Assembly: GCF_004342025.1 (NCBI RefSeq)
Contig: NZ_SLWN01000016.1
Location: 124,001-188,000 of the forward strand
DNA length: 64,000 nt
From: Kribbella steppae
GTDB taxonomy: Bacteria > Actinomycetota > Actinomycetes > Propionibacteriales > Kribbellaceae
Direction: 5' to 3'
Shown: positions 40,854 to 49,313 of the stretch, piece by piece
Numbering within the stretch: position 1 is the stretch's first letter
Layout of the letters: each line of letters begins with the position of its first letter
Position numbers and translations under genes: made by a program
Notes under the pieces: generated by a model
What the model was told of the DNA's origin: nothing
The model's input: only the letters and a program-made list of their open reading frames with translations
The model's database searches: none

Positions 40854-41378
40854 GTGAAGCTGACGTTGCTGACGGCCACGCTGGCCGTCGCCCTCCCGGT
40901 GTTGCTGTCGTCCTGTGGATCTTCCCCGGAGCCCGCGACGCAAGCAGCCGCGACCACGCCCTCGGTGCTGGTCGAGGACGCGTGGGTACGGGCGACGGTC
41001 GGTGCGAAGGACACCGGCATGACGGCGGCGTTCATGTCGCTGACCAACCCCGGGAACGCGGACATCCAGTTGACCTCGGCAACCTCTCCGGTGGCAGGGA
41101 TCGTGCAGTTGCACGAGATGGCGATGAAGGGCGGCAAGATGGTGATGCAGGAGAAGACGGGCGGCATCACCGTCCCGGCCACCTCCCACACCCACCTTTC
41201 CCCCGGCGGCGACCACGTCATGCTGATGGGCCTCAAGCAGCCACTGGAGCCAGGTGACGAAGTCCCGGTGACGCTCAAGTTCTCCGACGGCACCTCCCAC
41301 GACCTGACCGTCCCGGTCAAGGCCTTCACCGAGGAGGAAGAGCACTACCATCCGACGCCGACGCCCGGCGCGAAGTGA
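40854..41378 (+). CDS. PCu(A)C-type copper chaperone lipoprotein
   Basis: Periplasm-facing copper chaperone of 174 residues. A lipoprotein signal ends at Cys21 (LPVLLSSC). The copper site follows the family pattern: His and Met in VQLHEMAMKGGKMVMQ and the later HTHLSPGGDHVMLMGL. The tail EEEEHYHPTPTP adds further potential metal ligands. PCu(A)C proteins deliver Cu(I) to cytochrome oxidase. The GTG start is chosen for the signal peptide. Its stop overlaps the DyP peroxidase start (GTGA), which suggests a joint role in copper- or haem-dependent redox work. Confidence 0.92.
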   Translation: MKLTLLTATLAVALPVLLSSCGSSPEPATQAAATTPSVLVEDAWVRATVGAKDTGMTAAFMSLTNPGNADIQLTSATSPVAGIVQLHEMAMKGGKMVMQEKTGGITVPATSHTHLSPGGDHVMLMGLKQPLEPGDEVPVTLKFSDGTSHDLTVPVKAFTEEEEHYHPTPTPGAK

Positions 41379-42547
41379 CCACCAGACGACAATTCTTCGG
41401 GTACGCCGGAGCGGCCGCCGCTGGTGCGGCCGTCTCCGGCGGCGCTGTGGTTGCCCTCGACAACGACAAGCCTCAGCAACAGGCCGTGGCGCGGCTGATC
41501 AGCCCGTACGGCGAGCACCAGCCCGGCATCGCGGCTCCGTCTCCCAGACACGCTGAGCTGGTGGGGTTGAAGCTGCTGCCGGGGACGGACAAGGCCGCGC
41601 TCGGGCGGCTAATGCGGTTGTGGAGCAACGACATTGTTGCTCTGGCCAACGGACGGCCGGCGCCTGGAGACACGGCACCGGAGCTTGCGGTGGCGAACGT
41701 CGCGCTGACGACGACCGTGGGCTTCGGTCCGCGGGTCTTCGAGCTGACCGGGAACAAGCCGGCCGGGCTTGACGATCTGCCGGTGATGAAACATGACCGG
41801 CTCGATCCGGCGTGGTCGGGTGGGGATCTGCTGGTGATGGTCGGCGCGGACGACGCCGTGAGCGTCGTAGACGCCGTACGGCGGCTTGTTGCTGATGCGA
41901 AGCCGTCTGCCACCCCGCTGTGGCGGCAATCCGGTTTCTGGAACGGGACCGGCTCCGAGGGTCAGCCCGTGACCGGCCGGAACCTGTTCGGCCAGGTCGA
42001 CGGCACCGGCAACCCGGCCGTCGGTACGCCGGACTTCGACAGCACGGTGTGGTCGTCCGACGGCCCCGACTGGTTCCGCGGCGGTACGACGCTCGTCGTA
42101 CGGCGGATCCGGATGAACCTGGACACCTGGGACAAGCTGACGCGATCGGAGCAGGAGCGTGCGGTCGGCCGCAAACTGTCGAACGGTGCACCGCTGACCG
42201 GCACGGCCGAGCACGACGAGCTGGACCTCGAGGCCCGGGACACCGACGGCCGACTCGTAATCGCCGAGAACTCGCATGCCCGGCTCTCGCACCACTCGGA
42301 GAACGACGGCCGCCGGATCTTCCGGAAGGGCCTCAACTACGTTCAGGACAACGGCCCCAATCGCGAATCCGGGCTGATCTTCCTCAGCCACCAGGCCGAC
42401 GTCGCCGGCCAGTTCCTCCCCCTGCTCGCCCGCCTCGACGCGGCCGACGCCCTGAACGAATGGACCACCACGATCGGGTCCGCCGTCTTCGCCCTCCCAC
42501 CCGGTTTCCAGCCCGGCGGCTGGCTGGCGCAGAAACTTCTCGGCTGA
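41375..42547 (+). CDS. Tat-exported DyP-type haem peroxidase
   Basis: Dye-decolorising peroxidase of 390 residues. The N-terminus TTRRQFFGYAGAAAAGAAVSGGAV is a Tat signal. The family motif GxxDG appears as GQVDGTGNP (about residues 206-214), with the proximal His in NSHARLSHHSENDGRRIFRKG and the distal Arg in that same segment. It belongs to the EfeB-like secreted branch, but no efeU/efeO genes are near; instead it is translationally coupled to a copper chaperone. GTG start within the GTGA overlap. Confidence 0.93.
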   Translation: MTTRRQFFGYAGAAAAGAAVSGGAVVALDNDKPQQQAVARLISPYGEHQPGIAAPSPRHAELVGLKLLPGTDKAALGRLMRLWSNDIVALANGRPAPGDTAPELAVANVALTTTVGFGPRVFELTGNKPAGLDDLPVMKHDRLDPAWSGGDLLVMVGADDAVSVVDAVRRLVADAKPSATPLWRQSGFWNGTGSEGQPVTGRNLFGQVDGTGNPAVGTPDFDSTVWSSDGPDWFRGGTTLVVRRIRMNLDTWDKLTRSEQERAVGRKLSNGAPLTGTAEHDELDLEARDTDGRLVIAENSHARLSHHSENDGRRIFRKGLNYVQDNGPNRESGLIFLSHQADVAGQFLPLLARLDAADALNEWTTTIGSAVFALPPGFQPGGWLAQKLLG

Positions 42548-42603
42548 CCTTGTCACCCTGCGACGCTGAGGACGGCGTTCGAGGGGGTGAGGAAGGGATG
42601 CCG

Positions 42604-43134
42604 ATGAGATCAGACCCGATCAGCGAGGATTTCGACGCCTTCGTGCGGGCTCGCTGGACCGCGACCGCGCGACTTGCGTACGCGCTCACCCTGGACCACC
42701 AGAAGGCGGAGGATCTCGCGCAGGAGGCGTTCACCAAGCTCTGGTTCCACTGGCGCAAGGTGAGCGGTGGGAACCCCGAGGGGTATCTGCGCAAGATCGT
42801 CACCACCACGTTCCTGTCCGCTCGCCGACGCCGCTGGATCGGCGAACGCCCGACGGAGACACCACCGGATATCGCGGTCGGCCCGGCCACCGGACAGGTG
42901 GACGAGCGGCTCGCCCTGCGCGCCGCGATGGCGCGGCTGAGTCCACGGCAGCGCGCCGCGGTCTATCTGCGGTACGCCGAGGATCTGTCCGAACGATCCG
43001 TCGCAGAGCTGCTCGGCTGCTCGGTCGGCGCCGTGAAGCAGCACACCCGGCGCGGCCTGGAAGCGCTCCGCACAGACCAGCACTTCAGCACACCCGACGA
43101 ACTGGCCGACCTGGCCGGGAGGGGCATCGCATGA
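42604..43134 (+). CDS. SigE-family ECF RNA polymerase sigma factor
   Basis: Sigma factor of 176 residues with region 2 (FDAFVRARWTATARLAYALTLDHQKAEDLAQEAFTKLWFHW) and region 4 (RLSPRQRAAVYLRYAEDLSERSVAELLGCSVGAVKQHTRRGLEAL), the pattern called the SigE/SigE50 family in actinobacteria. The ATG at 42604 has AGGAAGGG six bases upstream; an ATG six bases earlier is less well placed. It overlaps the next gene, for a membrane protein, by 4 bases. That neighbour is the likely anti-sigma or sensor partner. Confidence 0.92.
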   Translation: MRSDPISEDFDAFVRARWTATARLAYALTLDHQKAEDLAQEAFTKLWFHWRKVSGGNPEGYLRKIVTTTFLSARRRRWIGERPTETPPDIAVGPATGQVDERLALRAAMARLSPRQRAAVYLRYAEDLSERSVAELLGCSVGAVKQHTRRGLEALRTDQHFSTPDELADLAGRGIA

Positions 43135-43985
43135 CCGACGACCTGAGCGCGAAGCTCGCCGTACTGACCGAAAGCCGTCCCGAGCCGGCCGACCCGGCTG
43201 GTCCGATCCGCCTCCGCATCAAGCGCCGGCAGCGCCGCCGCCGTGCGACCGCGGTCGTCGTGGCGACAGCCGCCGCCACCGCCGCCGTCCTCGCCACCGG
43301 CCCGCTGCTCGGATCGATCCGCTCGGCGAGCGACGAACCCGGTGTCGCGGGCTTCGCGCCCTCGATCACGGTGCTGACCTCCCAGACGATGCCGACGCTC
43401 CCGAGCACCTCGATCACCGGCGATCACAAGACCGTGATGCCGCCGCCGTGGTCGGCCGAGGTCTTCACCAAGATGCCGGACGCCAACGCTTACCTGCCCA
43501 AGGCCTACTACGTCGCGAAGGGGACGATTCCGACCGAGAGCTGGGCGATGCTCGCCTTCTCGCAGTACGGCTGCATGGTCAGCGACGAGGGCCCGGCGAC
43601 CAGCTTCGGCCGGCCGTACGTCTGCTTCAACGAATGGAAGCCCGGCCGGCGAGCCGGCCATCACGTGGTTCAGGGGTATCAGAAGGAGAAGGGCGCCGCG
43701 AAGAGCGACCAGACGCTGGTGTTCGGCGCCGCCTCCGCCGACGCGCGCAAGGTCGTGATCACGGCCGGCGGAAAGACCTACACGGCCGACGCGGTCGGCA
43801 CGCCGGCAACGGACAAGCTGCGCTTCTTCGCCCTGGTGATCCCGCGCAAGGACCTCAAGGTGACCGCGGTAACCCCACTTGACGCGGCCGGGAAACTCGC
43901 CGGCGCACCCAAGGGCGTCCCGACCGGTCTGCCGTGCGACACGGACCCGGACGCCGACTGCGGGGCTGCGACACCCGCCAAATAG
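43131..43985 (+). CDS. Membrane-anchored protein next to the sigma factor
   Basis: Protein of 284 residues: a short basic cytoplasmic part (IKRRQRRRRAT), one membrane helix (about residues 38-60) and a large extracellular domain with cysteines in QYGCMVSD, YVCFNEW and LPCDTDPDADCG. No anti-sigma zinc finger or ASD motif is seen, yet its ATGA overlap with the sigma gene and its topology fit an anti-sigma-like or sensor role. A perfect hairpin at 43996-44021 follows. No family recognised. Confidence 0.72.
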   Translation: MTDDLSAKLAVLTESRPEPADPAGPIRLRIKRRQRRRRATAVVVATAAATAAVLATGPLLGSIRSASDEPGVAGFAPSITVLTSQTMPTLPSTSITGDHKTVMPPPWSAEVFTKMPDANAYLPKAYYVAKGTIPTESWAMLAFSQYGCMVSDEGPATSFGRPYVCFNEWKPGRRAGHHVVQGYQKEKGAAKSDQTLVFGAASADARKVVITAGGKTYTADAVGTPATDKLRFFALVIPRKDLKVTAVTPLDAAGKLAGAPKGVPTGLPCDTDPDADCGAATPAK

Positions 43986-43995
43986 CGAGGGTCGT

Positions 43996-44021
43996 CCGGG
44001 GAGGATCGACATCCTCCCCGG
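43996..44021. terminator. Bidirectional terminator hairpin
   Basis: Perfect 11-bp stem CCGGGGAGGAT / ATCCTCCCCGG with the loop CGAC, between the stop of the plus-strand membrane protein gene (43985) and the stop of the minus-strand gene at 44030. Confidence 0.7.
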
Positions 44022-44029
44022 GCTACGCC

Positions 44030-44887
44030 TCAGGACCAATCGGGGGCCCGGCGGGCCAGGAGGCGGCGTTTCGGTTCCTCGTGGTCGATCCAGTCGAGGT
44101 CGTCCGAGAGTACGGCGTCGTTGGTGCGATCGGCGTACGGGTCGGGCGGCGACGGGGGTGGCGGCAGGGCGCGGAGCTTGAGCGCCACCATCGGGATCGC
44201 GAGCAGCACGGCCAGCACCAGCCAGGGCCAGTACTCACGCAACATCGGTTCGAACGACTGGAAGAACGCGTCCGTCGCCGCATCCGCGATCAGGTCGGTC
44301 GACTGCCCCGCGGGCGCCCGGCTGATGGTCCGGATCGCCGCGACGATCCCGAACGCGGCCAGGTAGAAGCCTGCCAACGGCAACCAGGAGTACGCCGATC
44401 TCCAGCCACGCCGCCAGCAGGCGACGTACAGCAGGATGGCCAGCCCGGCCGCGACCAGCAGACCGTTCAGCTGCCACAGCCAACGCCAGTCCTGCAGTTG
44501 GTTCGCCGGGCGGAGTGCAACCCAGGCGATCGGGATCGCGACGGCGAACGCGGCCACCACGGAGCTTCTGGCGCCCAGGGCTCCGAACAGGGCGCCGACA
44601 GCGCTTGCCACCAGCAACGTGATCAGGAACCCCTTGTCGGTGAAGGAGTTCCCGGTCAACCACCACATGCCGGTGGCAACAACCAGGACGAGCGGCAGGG
44701 TGAACCGGATCCGGCCGACGAACAGCCCGGCCGCCACTCCACCGGCGAACCCGCCCAGCACGAGCAGGTCCAGCCGCGCCGGCACGAACAGCGTCGTACC
44801 GTCCGGGAGTCCCTTCAGATACGTGGCGGCGAAACCCGCCACGAACCAGGCGACAACCGCGGACGGCACCGTCCACAAGTAGCGCAT
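44030..44887 (-). CDS. Polytopic membrane protein of unknown function
   Basis: Protein of 285 residues with about eight hydrophobic segments and short loops; the C-terminus after LALRALPPPPSPPDPYADRTNDAVL is cytoplasmic and proline/acid-rich. The ATG at 44887 has GGGGTGAG directly upstream; the frame extends to a TTG that is less likely. No family recognised. It is followed on the same strand by nothing, and it lies 36 bases downstream of the Mur-ligase-like gene, so it may be co-transcribed with it. Confidence 0.75.
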   Translation of the reverse strand: MRYLWTVPSAVVAWFVAGFAATYLKGLPDGTTLFVPARLDLLVLGGFAGGVAAGLFVGRIRFTLPLVLVVATGMWWLTGNSFTDKGFLITLLVASAVGALFGALGARSSVVAAFAVAIPIAWVALRPANQLQDWRWLWQLNGLLVAAGLAILLYVACWRRGWRSAYSWLPLAGFYLAAFGIVAAIRTISRAPAGQSTDLIADAATDAFFQSFEPMLREYWPWLVLAVLLAIPMVALKLRALPPPPSPPDPYADRTNDAVLSDDLDWIDHEEPKRRLLARRAPDWS

Positions 44888-44923
44888 CTCACCCCGTTCC
44901 CGCCCCAACCGCAGGCGGAGGGG

Positions 44924-46609
44924 CTAGTGCTGGGCTCTGTCGACCTTGGCCTTCAAGGTCTCCGGTGTGTCGACGGTAGCTCCCTCGGCCCGCAACCAGG
45001 CGTCAAGACTCGCCCGATCCTGCAGAGACATCACCGCGACCACGTCCCCGGGCTTCGCCTCGGCGACCAGCGCCTGCGCCGCCTCCAGCTCGGTCGGGTA
45101 CGCCGGTACGTCGTCCACGCCGACCGAGGCGGCACCCTCGCGGAACACCTCCTCGAGCTCCGACGGCGGCCGGCCACGCAGGTACTCGCTCTTGTGGCCG
45201 ATCATCACCCGGTCGGCGCCCCGGGCACCGATCGCACCCAGCGCGGAGACCATGTCGTCGGCCCGGTCCCCCGGCGAACCGAGGGCCAGCAGCAACCGTC
45301 CGTCCGGCTCCCGGACGCCGTTCATGATCTCGAGTAGCGCCTCCAGACCGGCCTCGTTGTGGGCGAGGTCGATCACCACGGTGAAGTCGCGCAGCGAGTA
45401 CATGTTCATCCGGCCGGGGTTGTTCTCGTTCGGCGCGAACGAGCTCAGCCCCTCGATCACCGCGGCCCGCGGCAGCCCGAGCCCGAGCGCCGCCGACGCC
45501 GCGGCCAGCGCGTTCTCCACGTTGTAGTGCGACAGCCCGGACAGCGTCATCGGTACGTCGACGACCTTCAGCAGCGGCTCCGGGTCGCTGGCCTGGTCGA
45601 GCACCGTGATGAACCCGTCCAACACGGTCGTCGCCCGGCCACCCTCGTCCAGCACGGTCCGGATCGACGGCGAGTCGGCTTCGCGGGAGAACACCCAGCA
45701 CTTGGCCGGTGAGCCGAGTCGCATCGCGAACGTCCGCGGGTCGTCGCCGTTCACCACACACCAGCCCCGCGGCCGGGTGATCTGCGTGATCACCGCCTTC
45801 ACCTCGGCCAGTTGGTCGACGGTGTCGATACCGCCCAGACCGAGATGGTCCGCGCTGACGTTGGTGACCACTGACACGTCGTTCGAGGTCACGCCGACGC
45901 CGCGCCGGAGGATGCCGCCGCGGGCGGTCTCGGTCACCGCGAGCTGGATCCCCGGCTGGGACAGCACCTGACCGGCACCGCTCGGGCCGGAGTAGTCGCC
46001 GTACTTGACCAGCTCGCCGTCGAAGTACACGCCATCGGTGCTGGACCAGCCGACGTGCAGCCCGGCCGCACGCCCGATGTGCGCGATCATCCGCGAGGTG
46101 GTGGTCTTGCCGTTCGTCCCGGTCACCGCGACCACCGGTACCTTCGGCCGCAGGGTCGGCGGCGGGTTGCCCGGCGGCTCGTTCCGGACCCGGTCCCCGA
46201 CGGTCTCGATCAGCTCGGTGAGGTCGTCGGCGCCAAACGCGTCCAGCACCTCCACGATCGCCGCACCGAGCGCTCGGGCCCGGTCCTCATGGGCCCACGG
46301 GAAGGCCACGACAAGACGTCGTACGTCGGACTCCGGGCGGACCCGGACACCGATCCGTCCGATCCCGGCCTCGCGCGCGATCCGTCGTACGACGTGACCC
46401 GCGACCCGGATCGCGAACCGCTGCCGGAAGCCGGAGCCGATCCGTCCGGGCCGCGTGGTGCCGAGACCGATCGCCTGGCCGTACGCCTTCGCGGCGGGTG
46501 CCGGAGCATCGACGAGTGCGGACACGTCAAGCGTGAGCTTGATGGCGGCACGACTGAAGTAGAGGTTGGCGCCGTCCAGGACGCGGAGCTCAACCAGCGA
46601 TGTGGCCAA
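44924..46609 (-). CDS. Mur ligase-family protein related to CphA but without ATP-grasp
   Basis: Protein of 561 residues. The first ~30 residues (LRVLDGANLYFSRAAIKLTL) resemble the start of cyanophycin synthetase. After about 160 residues comes a Mur-ligase domain with the P-loop VVAVTGTNGKTTTSRMIAHI and the segments GGILRRGVGVTSNDVSVVTNVSADHLGLGGIDTVDQLAEVKAVI, clearly matching the C-terminal part of the CphA at 38-40.8 kb. The ATP-grasp domain is missing between them. The amide bond it makes is unknown. TTG start, three bases after the fabI stop. Confidence 0.85.
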   Translation of the reverse strand: MATSLVELRVLDGANLYFSRAAIKLTLDVSALVDAPAPAAKAYGQAIGLGTTRPGRIGSGFRQRFAIRVAGHVVRRIAREAGIGRIGVRVRPESDVRRLVVAFPWAHEDRARALGAAIVEVLDAFGADDLTELIETVGDRVRNEPPGNPPPTLRPKVPVVAVTGTNGKTTTSRMIAHIGRAAGLHVGWSSTDGVYFDGELVKYGDYSGPSGAGQVLSQPGIQLAVTETARGGILRRGVGVTSNDVSVVTNVSADHLGLGGIDTVDQLAEVKAVITQITRPRGWCVVNGDDPRTFAMRLGSPAKCWVFSREADSPSIRTVLDEGGRATTVLDGFITVLDQASDPEPLLKVVDVPMTLSGLSHYNVENALAAASAALGLGLPRAAVIEGLSSFAPNENNPGRMNMYSLRDFTVVIDLAHNEAGLEALLEIMNGVREPDGRLLLALGSPGDRADDMVSALGAIGARGADRVMIGHKSEYLRGRPPSELEEVFREGAASVGVDDVPAYPTELEAAQALVAEAKPGDVVAVMSLQDRASLDAWLRAEGATVDTPETLKAKVDRAQH

Positions 46610-46612
46610 CCT

Positions 46613-47383
46613 CTACGCTCCCATCGCGTGGTAGCCGCCATCGACGTGCACGATCTCGCCGGTGGTCGCGGGGAAGAAGTCACTGAGCAGGGCCACGATG
46701 GTCCGGCCGGTCGGCTCGAGATCGGACGGATCCCAGCCCAGCGGGGCGCGGTCCAGCCACGGCTCCTCGAACTTCTCGAAGCCCGGAATCGCCTTGGCAG
46801 CCAGGGTCTTCAGCGGGCCGGCCGAGACCAGGTTGCAGCGGATGCCCTGTGCACCGAGGTCACGCGCCAGGTACCGGCTCGTCGACTCCAGGGCAGCCTT
46901 GGCCACACCCATCCAGTCGTACCCGGGCCAGGCCACGGTGGCGTCGAAGGTCAGCCCGACCACGCTGCCGCCCCGGCTCATCAACGGCGCGCAGGTGACC
47001 GCAAGCGCCTTCAGCGAGTACGCCGAGACGTGCACGGCCTGCGACACGTCCTCCCACGGCCCGTCCAGGAACTTGCCGCCGAGGATCGTCTCCGGGTTGC
47101 CGTAGGCGATCGAGTGCACGACGCCGTCCAGGCCGTCGACATGCTCGCGGACGGCGTCCGGCAGCGCCGCGAGGTGGTCGGGTTTCGTGACGTCCAGCTC
47201 CAGGACGGGAGGCTCGACCGGCAGGCGTTTGGCGATCCGTTTGGTGATGCTCAGCGCGCGGCCGAAGTTCGAGATCAGCACGGTGGCGCCTTGTTCCTGC
47301 GCCACCTTGGCCGTGGCGAAGCCGATCGAGGAGTCCAGCGTGACTCCGGCGACCAGGATCCGCTTGCCGTCGAGGATGCCCAC
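46613..47383 (-). CDS. fabI: Enoyl-[acyl-carrier-protein] reductase (NADH)
   Basis: Reduces trans-2-enoyl-ACP in fatty acid synthesis; 256 residues. The Rossmann start is the FabI/InhA-type GVTLDSSIGFATAKVAQEQGA, and the catalytic Tyr/Lys pair lies in WPGYDWMGVAKAALES. TFDATVAWPGYD is close to the InhA pattern with the Phe/Tyr pocket. It follows fabG by 37 bases, as in mycobacterial fabG1-inhA. Downstream, after three bases, comes the Mur-ligase-like gene. Confidence 0.94.
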   Translation of the reverse strand: MGILDGKRILVAGVTLDSSIGFATAKVAQEQGATVLISNFGRALSITKRIAKRLPVEPPVLELDVTKPDHLAALPDAVREHVDGLDGVVHSIAYGNPETILGGKFLDGPWEDVSQAVHVSAYSLKALAVTCAPLMSRGGSVVGLTFDATVAWPGYDWMGVAKAALESTSRYLARDLGAQGIRCNLVSAGPLKTLAAKAIPGFEKFEEPWLDRAPLGWDPSDLEPTGRTIVALLSDFFPATTGEIVHVDGGYHAMGA

Positions 47384-47420
47384 CGGCGTCCCTTTCTGCG
47401 AAGAAGTGTGTGTGGGTGTT

Positions 47421-48125
47421 CTAGTTGCCCATGCCGATACCGCCGTCGACCGGGATCACCGCACCGGTGATGTAACCGGCCTCGTCGGAGGCGAGCCAGC
47501 GGACCGCGTTGGCGATCTCCTCGGTCAGGCCGAACCGGCCGAGCGGGATCTGGCTCAGGTACTGCTTCTGGGTCTCTTCCGGCAGCACGGCCGTCATGTC
47601 GGTCTCGACGAAACCGGGCGCGACCACGTTCGCGGTGATACCGCGGCTGCCGAGCTCGCGGGCGATCGAGCGGGACATGCCGATCAGGCCGGACTTGCTG
47701 GCCGCGTAGTTCACCTGGCCGGGCGAGCCGAGCATGCCGACGACCGAGGAGATGAAGACGATCCGCCCCCGGCGCAGCCGCAGCATGCCCTTGGCCGCCC
47801 GCCGGGCGACCCGGAACGAGCCGGTCAGGTTGGTCTCGAGGACGGCGTCCCAGTCGTCGTCGGACATCCGCAGCAGCAGCGTGTCCCGGGTGATGCCGGC
47901 GTTCGCCACCAGCACCTCGACCGGGCCGTGCGCCTCCTGGATCGTGTCGAACGCCGCGTCGACCTGCTCCTGGTCGGTGATGTCGCACTTGACCCCGAGG
48001 AAGCCCTCCGGCGGCGGGCTGGTGTTGTAGGTGACGGCGACCTGGTCACCGGCCTCCCGGAACGCGGTCGCGATCGCCAGCCCGATGCCCCGGCTGCCAC
48101 CAGTCACCAACACAGACCTGCTCAC
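47421..48125 (-). CDS. fabG: 3-oxoacyl-[acyl-carrier-protein] reductase
   Basis: SDR of 234 residues with the FabG features: TGGSRGIGLAIATAF nucleotide motif, NAGITRDTLLLRM, the catalytic Ser in ISSVVGMLGSPGQVNYAASKSG with YxxxK, and the C-terminal GYITGAVIPVDGGIGM. It reduces 3-ketoacyl-ACP. The direct neighbourhood with fabI supports FabG rather than a general SDR. GTG start. First gene of the fabG-fabI-(Mur-like) operon. Confidence 0.93.
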   Translation of the reverse strand: MSRSVLVTGGSRGIGLAIATAFREAGDQVAVTYNTSPPPEGFLGVKCDITDQEQVDAAFDTIQEAHGPVEVLVANAGITRDTLLLRMSDDDWDAVLETNLTGSFRVARRAAKGMLRLRRGRIVFISSVVGMLGSPGQVNYAASKSGLIGMSRSIARELGSRGITANVVAPGFVETDMTAVLPEETQKQYLSQIPLGRFGLTEEIANAVRWLASDEAGYITGAVIPVDGGIGMGN

Positions 48126-48165
48126 AAGCCCTCCTCACACGTCGCCAGTCGGACGAACGCTATCG

Positions 48166-48193
48166 CCCGCCACCCGGATCCCCGGATGGCGGG
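48166..48193 (-). terminator. Hairpin after the dodecin gene
   Basis: CCCGCCA / TGGCGGG stem with an inner CCGG pairing, 19 bases beyond the dodecin stop on the minus strand and before fabG. No T-run. Confidence 0.45.
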
Positions 48194-48211
48194 TGGTGTC
48201 GGTGGTAGCGA

Positions 48212-48424
48212 TCAGGAGTCTTCGAGGCGGAAGCCGACCTTCATACCCACCTGGTAGTGGTCGATCTGGTTGTCGACGATGTGGCCGCGGATCTCGGTGA
48301 CCTCGAACCAGTCGAGGTGCCGCAGCGTGTCGCCGGCCCGGGTGATGCCGTTGGTGATCGCCTCCTTCACGCCCTCCTTGGACGTGCCGACGATCTCGGT
48401 GACGCGGTAGGTGCGATCAGTCAT
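48212..48424 (-). CDS. Dodecin family flavoprotein
   Basis: Dodecin of 70 residues, a small flavin- or CoA-binding protein that forms hollow dodecamers. The opening YRVTEIVGTSKEGVKEAITNGITRAGDTLRHLDWFEVTEIRGHI is the full-family pattern, with the flavin-stacking Trp in LDWFEV. It is a single gene on the minus strand. ATG start. Confidence 0.95.
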   Translation of the reverse strand: MTDRTYRVTEIVGTSKEGVKEAITNGITRAGDTLRHLDWFEVTEIRGHIVDNQIDHYQVGMKVGFRLEDS

Positions 48425-48498
48425 CTGACTTTCCTTCCCATCCTGGCTGCGCCCGGGCGTACGACGCGGCGTACCGTTGGTGTTGGTGAGGAGGATAG

Positions 48499-48858
48499 AT
48501 GTCGAGACGCCGTGAGCGGTCCGATGAAGCCGTCATTTCGGTGACGAGTGCACAGCCGGGCCGGTCCGAGGATCTGGACAGCCGGATCGTCCGCTATGCG
48601 TGGATGATGTCGATCCGGATTGTCTGCTTCGTGCTCGCCGTCATCACCCCGTCGCCGTGGCGGTGGATGTTCATCGTCGCGGCCGTGTTCCTGCCGTACA
48701 TCGCGGTGGTACTGGCGAACACGCAGCGGAGCAGACAAGTGTCCAGTGCCGACCCCTTCGTCGCGCCGGATCGCCCTGCGATCGGATCGCATCCGACGAT
48801 CATCAGCGGGCCCGAACCGGACGCCGATCCGGCCCACAAGATCGACACCGAAAAGTGA
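48499..48858 (+). CDS. DUF3099 family membrane protein
   Basis: Protein of 119 residues with two membrane helices (about 37-52 and 57-75) after the family segment ISVTSAQPGRSEDLDSRIVRYAWMMSIRIVCFVLA, which is characteristic of DUF3099 in actinobacteria. The C-terminal part (about 80-119) is charged and disordered. Function unknown. Divergent from dodecin across 74 bases; followed by a strong terminator. Confidence 0.9.
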   Translation: MSRRRERSDEAVISVTSAQPGRSEDLDSRIVRYAWMMSIRIVCFVLAVITPSPWRWMFIVAAVFLPYIAVVLANTQRSRQVSSADPFVAPDRPAIGSHPTIISGPEPDADPAHKIDTEK

Positions 48859-48946
48859 TCTGTGCCGGGACTGGAAACTTCGACGCCATCCGTGTCAGAA
48901 TCTCCCGCGTGCTCTGAAGTTCATGGCTGAAATTCAGGGACTTGAT

Positions 48947-48996
48947 GCGGCGTCGGACGGCTCCCCCCGTGGCTGTCCGACGTCGCTTCATTTTCC
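48947..48996 (+). terminator. Strong intrinsic terminator after the DUF3099 gene
   Basis: Stem GCGGCGTCGGAC / GTCCGACGTCGC (12 bp with one G-T pair) enclosing a C-rich loop, then TTCATTTTCC. This is among the clearest intrinsic terminators of the window. Confidence 0.8.
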
Positions 48997-49057
48997 CCAC
49001 CGTTTTGATTATTGAGTGGTCAGGAACAATTCGCCTGCACACTCAGGAATGGCTCTG

Positions 49058-49261
49058 ATGACCGAAGAAGGCCTGTCGTCCGTCTGCTCTGCCAGGGGAT
49101 GCGGCGCGCCGGCTCAGTGGGCGCTGCTGTGGAACAACCCGAAGATCCACACGCCGGACCGGCGCAAGACCTGGCTGGCCTGTGACGAGCACAAGGACAG
49201 CTTGTCCGACTTCCTCGGCCGCCGGTCATTCCTGCGCGAGGTCGAGCCTTTCTCCGGGTAA
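49058..49261 (+). CDS. Small Cys-containing actinobacterial protein
   Basis: Protein of 67 residues with the pattern CSARGCGAPAQWALLWNNPKIHTPDRRKTWLACDEHKDSLSDFLGRRSFLREVEP. Three cysteines and two histidines (C-x4-C ... H ... C-D-E-H) could bind a metal such as zinc. I recall this family being common in actinobacteria and often mislabelled as acetone carboxylase; its real function is unknown. AGGA lies ten bases before the ATG; ATGs at 49049 and 49016 are alternatives. Confidence 0.8.
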   Translation: MTEEGLSSVCSARGCGAPAQWALLWNNPKIHTPDRRKTWLACDEHKDSLSDFLGRRSFLREVEPFSG

Positions 49262-49263
49262 AG

Positions 49264-49311
49264 GCCGGACACCGAAAAATCACATTTCCGGATTGGGCCG
49301 GTTTGTCCGGC
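49264..49311. terminator. Weak convergent hairpin
   Basis: GCCGGACA (49264-49271) and TGTCCGGC (49304-49311) form an 8-bp stem around a long A/T-richer loop, between the convergent small Cys protein gene and moaA. Confidence 0.35.
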
Positions 49312-49313
49312 GT

